DNA from: Clostridia bacterium
GTDB taxonomy: Bacteria; Bacillota; Clostridia; Oscillospirales; Acutalibacteraceae
Direction of reading: 5' to 3'
Length of the DNA stretch: 6,404 nucleotides
Assembly (NCBI GenBank): GCA_900763035.1
Contig: CAAFIS010000240.1
Location: 1-6,404 of the forward strand
Under the pieces are notes generated by a model. That model made no database searches. It saw only the letters and a program-made list of their open reading frames with translations, and was not told the DNA's origin. Position numbers and translations under genes: made by a program. Shown here in pieces: positions 5,131 to 6,404 of the stretch. Every line of letters begins with the position of its first letter. Position 1 is the first letter of the stretch.

Positions 5131-6219
5131 ATGAACATCAAGATCCTGCGCAGCTATGCCGAGCTGGCTCAGCCGCTCGGCCTGCAGACCGACGGCGAGA
5201 GCGGCGTGATCTTCGGCCGCCGCGACGGCTACACGCTGACCGTCGCCGCGCCGAATGCGGAGCGGCCGTACTGGGTGACGGTCTCCGTTTCGGCCACCGG
5301 CCCGGTGGCCATGCCGCAGGCAGCGTTGGACGACTTCGCCCGGCAGCAGCCGGAGGTCATCAGCCTGACGCAGAACGGCCCGCTGTTCCGGCTGCGCCTG
5401 AAGGACCAGAAAAAGGCGCAGAAGCTGGGCGTGGTGCTGGCCCCGGCCGTCGATGCGCTGCTGGCCATGCTGCGCGCCAGCGGCTTTTTGCCGAGCTGCT
5501 GCTCCTGCGCGCGCACGGATGTGCCGGTGGATGCCTACTACGCGGCCGGGAACCTGCTGCCGCTGTGCCCGGACTGCGCAGCCCGGATGCAGCAGGACCG
5601 CGACGCCGCCCTGCTGCAGACACAGCAGAAGCCGAACAACACCCTCGTCGGCATCATCGGCGCACTGCTCGGGTCGCTGATCGGCGCGGTCAGCATCGTA
5701 CTGCTCAGCCGCCTTGGCTATGTGTCGGCGCTGTCCGGTCTGCTGATGGCCGTGTGCACGCTGAAGGGCTACGAGCTGCTTGGCGGCAAGCGCACCCGCG
5801 CCAGCGTATGGATCTGCATCGCCGTCATGGTCGTCATGACCGTCCTGGCCGACGCGATCGACTGGGCGATCGCGATCTCGTCGCAGGTCGATGAGATCGA
5901 CTTCTTCACCGCGCTGATCAACATCCCCTATTTCCTGTCCGAGGGCATACTCGAGACCGGCGCATATCTGGGCAACCTCGCGCTGCTGTTTTTGTTCATG
6001 GCGCTTGGCGTGATCCCGACGATCCACGGGCAGGTAGCCGCGCAGAAGAGCTCCGCGCGGTTCTATCGGCTGGGCGGCGGCGCTGCCGCGCAGCCGGTCA
6101 CTGCGCAGCAGCCGGTGTATGCCGCGCCCGCGGCACCGGAGGCTCCCGCCGCGCCGCAGGCGCCGGCGGCGACCATGCTCAACGGTCAGCCGCTGCACGG
6201 CGACACGACCGAGCAGTGA
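5131..6219 (+). CDS. Zinc-ribbon protein with about four membrane segments
   Basis: 362 residues, not recognised by name. Residues 1-115 are a soluble N-terminal domain with strands at about 34-54 (YTLTVAAP, PYWVTVSVS). Residues 123-149 hold a zinc-ribbon pattern, C123-x2-C126 and C146-x2-C149. Hydrophobic segments follow at about 171-193, 198-217, 226-250 and 281-300, containing GALLGSLIGAVSIVLL, GLLMAVCTLKGYELLGG and ALLFLFMALGVIP. Residues 315-350 are a Pro/Ala-rich tail. From memory, a zinc ribbon followed by G-rich membrane segments ending in a GYellGG turn recurs in unnamed Clostridia proteins; unverified. I chose the ATG at 5131 because AGGAGG lies 8 nt upstream; the frame is open back to 5005, but that extension lacks a ribosome binding site and overlaps the proposed promoter. 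Confidence 0.85.
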   Translation: MNIKILRSYAELAQPLGLQTDGESGVIFGRRDGYTLTVAAPNAERPYWVTVSVSATGPVAMPQAALDDFARQQPEVISLTQNGPLFRLRLKDQKKAQKLGVVLAPAVDALLAMLRASGFLPSCCSCARTDVPVDAYYAAGNLLPLCPDCAARMQQDRDAALLQTQQKPNNTLVGIIGALLGSLIGAVSIVLLSRLGYVSALSGLLMAVCTLKGYELLGGKRTRASVWICIAVMVVMTVLADAIDWAIAISSQVDEIDFFTALINIPYFLSEGILETGAYLGNLALLFLFMALGVIPTIHGQVAAQKSSARFYRLGGGAAAQPVTAQQPVYAAPAAPEAPAAPQAPAATMLNGQPLHGDTTEQ

Positions 6220-6224
6220 CCGCT

Positions 6225-6266
6225 CGCCCCCGCGCCTGACGCCGTTTGGCGGGCGGCGCGGGGGCG
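6225..6266 (+). terminator. GC-rich hairpin after the zinc-ribbon gene
   Basis: CGCCCCCGCGCC (6225-6236) pairs perfectly with GGCGCGGGGGCG (6255-6266), and inside CGCC pairs with GGCG around a GTTT loop. It begins 5 nt after the stop codon. The position fits a transcription terminator, but no U-run follows, so it may work with Rho or simply protect the mRNA 3' end. Confidence 0.55.
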
Positions 6267-6300
6267 GTGTGCAGGGGCGCAAAAAAATTTGCTTTACCCC

Positions 6301-6329
6301 TTGACAAACGCGCCGATCTCGGCTATAAT
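6301..6329 (+). promoter_or_regulatory. Perfect consensus promoter of the tRNA-Val gene
   Basis: TTGACA (6301-6306) and TATAAT (6324-6329) both match the sigma-A consensus exactly and are 17 nt apart. The predicted start near 6336 lies about 20 nt before the tRNA. The promoter may serve a longer tRNA cluster beyond the window. Confidence 0.92.
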
Positions 6330-6355
6330 ACTATCGCTGTCCCGATATGGGATAT

Positions 6356-6404
6356 GGACAATTAGCTCAGCTGGTAGAGCATCCGCTTGACGTGCGGAGG
6401 GTCA
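6356..6404 (+). tRNA. tRNA-Val (anticodon GAC), 5' part
   Basis: The first 49 nt are visible; the gene is cut by the window edge. They fold as expected: 5' acceptor arm GGACAAT (6356-6362), D stem GCTC/GAGC (6365-6368 and 6377-6380) and anticodon stem TCCGC/GCGGA (6382-6386 and 6394-6398) around loop TTGACGT. The anticodon GAC (6389-6391) reads valine codons GUC and GUU. The T arm and 3' acceptor strand are outside the window, so acceptor pairing could not be checked. Confidence 0.93.

Noticed and set aside
4942..6282. Long minus-strand open frame opposite the zinc-ribbon gene
   Set aside because: It is rich in Arg, Gln and His without recognisable domains, typical of an antisense shadow; the plus-strand frame has a good ribosome binding site, CxxC motifs and membrane segments.

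Overview
The window looks like chromosomal DNA from a GC-rich member of the Clostridia, possibly the Ruminococcaceae/Oscillospiraceae. This rests on the Clostridia-like wording of the ribosomal proteins (uL3 carries KRWN...THGTGP...GSLGA...SSPSRV), strong AAGGAGG-type ribosome binding sites, consensus sigma-A promoters and rho-independent terminators. I could not search a database, so the taxonomy is inference. I see no IS element, prophage or CRISPR array.

Layout from left to right. (1) Positions 1-1882, minus strand: the start of the S10 ribosomal protein operon in the order rpsJ (S10), rplC (L3), rplD (L4), rplW (L23, cut by the window edge). A 141-nt gap that can fold into a long hairpin separates rpsJ from rplC. 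(2) Positions 1883-2385: about 500 nt without a protein gene. It holds a good minus-strand promoter with upstream A/T tracts, then a leader of roughly 360 nt with two hairpin-plus-U-run structures before rpsJ. This suggests that S10 operon transcription can end early. (3) Positions 2386-2850, minus strand: a YfcE/MJ0936-type metallophosphoesterase. (4) Positions 2851-2955: a divergent intergenic region with a TATAAT box on the minus strand and two inverted repeats.

(5) Positions 2956-4062, plus strand: three closely spaced genes for small proteins of unknown function. The first is all-helical, the second has a Pro/Ala linker and a C-terminal helical domain, and the third has a charged N-terminal helix and a hydrophobic C-terminal tail. 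They end at a strong terminator at 4076-4116. (6) Positions 4129-4902, minus strand: a single-pass membrane protein with a basic cytoplasmic tail and a probable external domain, driven by a good extended -10 promoter. (7) Positions 5131-6219, plus strand: a zinc-ribbon protein with about four membrane segments and a Pro/Ala-rich tail, followed by a very GC-rich hairpin. (8) Positions 6301-6404, plus strand: a perfect consensus promoter and the first 49 nt of tRNA-Val (anticodon GAC), cut by the window edge.

The ribosomal genes and the tRNA are housekeeping. The best candidates for something undescribed are the structured S10 leader with two possible attenuators, the folded rpsJ-rplC gap, and the three-gene small-protein operon.
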